From assembly GCF_020509005.1 (NCBI RefSeq), contig NC_063021.1, forward strand, positions 1,798,001 through 1,862,000: DNA of 64,000 bases. Reading direction: 5' to 3'. The notes under the pieces are model-generated. The model ran no database searches. It was not told where the DNA came from and saw only the letters and a list, made by a program, of their open reading frames with translations. This DNA is from Fulvia fulva (lineage: Eukaryota > Ascomycota > Dothideomycetes > Mycosphaerellales > Mycosphaerellaceae). A program made the position numbers and the translations under genes. Below are positions 61,504 to 64,000 of the stretch, piece after piece; the first letter of the stretch is position 1; the number at the start of each line of letters is the position of its first letter.

Positions 61504-63502
61504 TTGTTACCGGCCATGTGATTGTGTTGGAATTGGGCATGAAATAGCCTCCCTCAGATGTGATTCGACAGCAATCGATAGCGAGGCGTTCTGGAGCAAA
61601 AGGGCATCTGTTCTGAGCATGGAGGTGTACAGCGGTTTGATTTTGAGCTCATTGCAGAGCTACCCAATATCACTCGCTTGCATAGACGGCGCATCTGTGC
61701 GTATAGCATGAGACAGACGGTTGCAAGCACAGGACATAGTATAATCATAATCGTACCTCAGCATGACATGACATGCTTCTCAGTCTCAGCAGCAATACGG
61801 ATGACCGAGACTGAGCTCAGATGACCAAAATGTGCCTATAGTCTCACCTCACGAGAACGATACTACGCTGCCACAATGCCAGATCAGCAGCCAACGCATG
61901 GACCACGGATCATGAGGCACAATGTGAAGTCTGCGGAAGGCGGAACGTCTAGCAGTGACCCCCAATCAAGGACGGAAGAAGCGGCCAGCGGATTAGCAGT
62001 AGCGGATGCACCGCTTTCTCTAGTGGACCGCAGGAGCTGTATATCGAATCTTGAAAGCGGGAGTTCTCGGTGGGCTTGGTGCTTAGCACTGGGGTAAAGC
62101 TGGAGAGCGTTTGTGGAGGATCGATACCTAGGTATGTGTTGAAATCGATGTCGTTCGGTCGGAGGGTCTAGATGTGAGTTGATGCAGCTCGGTACAGAGA
62201 GTTCCGGTAGACTGCCGCCGGCGATATGCAGCGCAGCATGTCTGCATGTGCATTTGTGTGATCGGCTCGCCGGTGTCACATACAACCATCGTCTGGGGAA
62301 TGCCGTGCTGCATCAAACAAGCAGAAGGCGCGGAGGGTGCAGCGTGGATGGTCATGAGGTCGTCCACCAGTCTGCGGATACTGTTACATCCCTCCCTTCG
62401 CGATCGCATCTCCGCCTTTTTGAGCCAGAACCTGGTAGCGCTGACTTGTCGCTGACCTTATCCAAGTGAGTGATTCAGACGGCCCGTGGACCCGGCATTG
62501 CGTTGGAATGTTGCAATTTGTCCGGGAGCACCTCTTCCACGTCTCCGACCTACAGTGTGTGCCACAAGCGGTAGGCAGTTGAAGTTCGACTTATCGGTCG
62601 TGTCGGTGAAAGCAGCAAGATCCGGATGCCTCCGTTACGGTTCTGGCAATAGGCTCGACCACGTGAACACTTTGGTACGAGGCTTGCGAATCCAAACGAC
62701 AGTGAGGCGAAGTGGCCATGTCGGCACATGTCCAGTCAGACGCCGCTCCGCTCGGCTGTGAATGATGTGCAGGGTGTGCATGCTGACTGCAAAGTGCAAA
62801 CCTCGTCTTCACTTGAATTTGCACAGAGAAAACGACACGAAAAACAGCGCCGCGTCCTTGCCTCTTCATGGGCGCGACGACTGCGATGTGTACAGGCATT
62901 CATTGGCCAGACCGCAATCGAACAGACTCTGCATATGCATCGCCGGGCTACCGCTTTAGTTCTTCTTCCAGAAAACGCTAAGAACATTGCTCCGAAAAAG
63001 CGCCTCGCCCGCAGCATCTCCAAGCCGACGTGTGTGTTGCGGTGCTCTCCACGCTCTCCCAGCTGATCTGATCACCTTTCACATGCTACCGCTGTACAGC
63101 TGCAGCCACGCAATCCCAGTCAGCCACGGCGTACGTGCCAGCGATGCTTTCTTCGAAGGCGTTCCTGCGTCGACGGTGGGTTGATACTCCACCTTAGTGC
63201 CGCTCTCGACCGAAGTGGGTAAGTAGAGCTCTGCTATTGCTTGTGACTTCTGGCGTAGCGCTCGCTTTTATCTCGCACCTGGCCGCTGCTCGCTGCTAAA
63301 CGTGCTTGCCCTTCGCTTTTTTCTGGTCGTAGTGAGACCGACCTTGGCGGAGACTGCAACATCCTACCCACAATATCACCAGCGATACCGCCGACTCTGA
63401 CTGTCATCATTCGATTGCTGTTACGATCTTGCTAGAAGGACCGATGAGTTGAGAGCAGACAAAAACAAACGTTTCCCCACGGCGACGACTGAGACTGGAG
63501 GG
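61504..63502. other. Long stretch without a recognisable gene
   Basis: About 2 kb with short overlapping ORFs only (the best, 61876-62097, 73 codons, has no domain). No repeats, RNA genes or RIP-like base bias. The last few hundred bases are leader/promoter for the gene at 63503. Confidence 0.45.
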
Positions 63503-64000
63503 ATGTCGCGCACTGTGGGCTTCACCGTAACACCACCGACATTGATCTCTGGAGAAAAGTGTATCACCGACGAGATGCCTACCGCGACTCTCCCAAGCAC
63601 GGTTCAGAACCCTTCTCCATTCTTACTCGAAGTCCACGATGTCGACACGCTCAACCAGTCAGACGGATTCACGATCTTGAGACAGCACCTTACCGAGCAT
63701 TACACATACGAGTAGGTCCATTTCTTTACCCACAACATCAGTTTCCTTCACTAACTAGTTCTTTCTCTAGACTGTGCGACACCCACACTCCAGCTCATGT
63801 GGAGAACCTGGAGCGATGGTTGATTGTGCGCGATGTCCTGCATGCGCTTCTTGTGCCTGTGGTAGAACTTTTCGACAAGGCGTGTGGCGTTGCAGCGGCT
63901 GCCACTCATGCGACGAAGTTGGAGGACCTAGAGTACGCCTTCACTGGTCAATCGCGGAGTGCCTTTGTCTGGCTGCAATGCTTCCTCTCCTCGGAGAAGG
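63503..64000 (+). CDS. Hypothetical protein, 5' part, cut by window end
   Basis: Exon 1 63503-63711 and exon 2 from 63771, still open at 64000. The 59-bp intron (GTAGGT, CTAAC, TCTAG) joins TYE/LCDTHTPAHVENLERWLI. The visible 146 residues start MSRTVGFTVTPPTLISGEKC and have no signal peptide. They continue as a helical region (VLHALLVPVVELFDKACGVA, then FVWLQCFLSSEK). Not recognised; clean codon pattern across the splice supports a real gene. Confidence 0.6.

Overview
The window is nuclear DNA of a filamentous ascomycete (Pezizomycotina). A Dothideomycete is my inference, not proven. The evidence is short spliceosomal introns of about 47-63 bp with GT..CTAAC/CTGAC..AG signals, typical fungal gene families, and transposons carrying heavy CpA-to-TpA (RIP-type) damage beside intact genes.

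Layout. 1-17230 is a nested transposon island. From the left it holds copia-type gag remains on the minus strand. A complete but RIP-inactivated Ty3/Gypsy element follows (LTRs 2047-2230 and 8039-8222, target duplication ACGCG). Next comes an inverted LTR fragment (8229-8501) abutting a second Gypsy element on the minus strand (8502-17230). That element is a mosaic of undamaged pol and RIP-ruined gag/protease. It is itself interrupted by a young 2.4-kb gag-only LTR element (13466-15899, target duplication TAGGT) that carries an antisense Cys-rich coiled-coil ORF.

17231-23166 holds host genes: an acyl-CoA dehydrogenase, a phospholipase-D-fold protein and an ankyrin-repeat protein. 23080-27535 is the wreck of a secondary-metabolite locus: an ABC-transporter tail head-to-head with a multi-module NRPS pseudogene with deletions, frameshifts and stops. 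28138-42948 is housekeeping sequence: PET117, VMA10, a hypothetical, a lipase with a 2-nt micro-exon, a SCOCO-type coiled-coil protein, a cyanamide hydratase with a 1-nt deletion, TFIIA large subunit TOA1, and a 741-aa fungal protein with CW-x-LC repeats. 46176-57678 holds a secreted GH105 hydrolase, a small secreted cysteine-rich protein, a RING protein, mitochondrial acetoacetyl-CoA thiolase, conventional kinesin and a PAF-acetylhydrolase-like enzyme. 57834-60184 is a 5'-truncated LINE with its own target duplication. A Rab4-type GTPase (60499-61503) and the start of a hypothetical gene (63503 onward) close the window.

The host genes form no evident pathway, apart from GH105 next to a small secreted protein (both secreted and possibly host-facing) and the dead NRPS/ABC pair. 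The strongest candidates for something undescribed are the gag-only LTR element with its antisense Zn2Cys6-spaced ORF, the mosaic RIP boundary in the Gypsy element, and the 2-nt exon of the lipase gene. Exon coordinates were worked out by eye from splice motifs, reading frame and family alignment from memory; no transcript or database check was possible.
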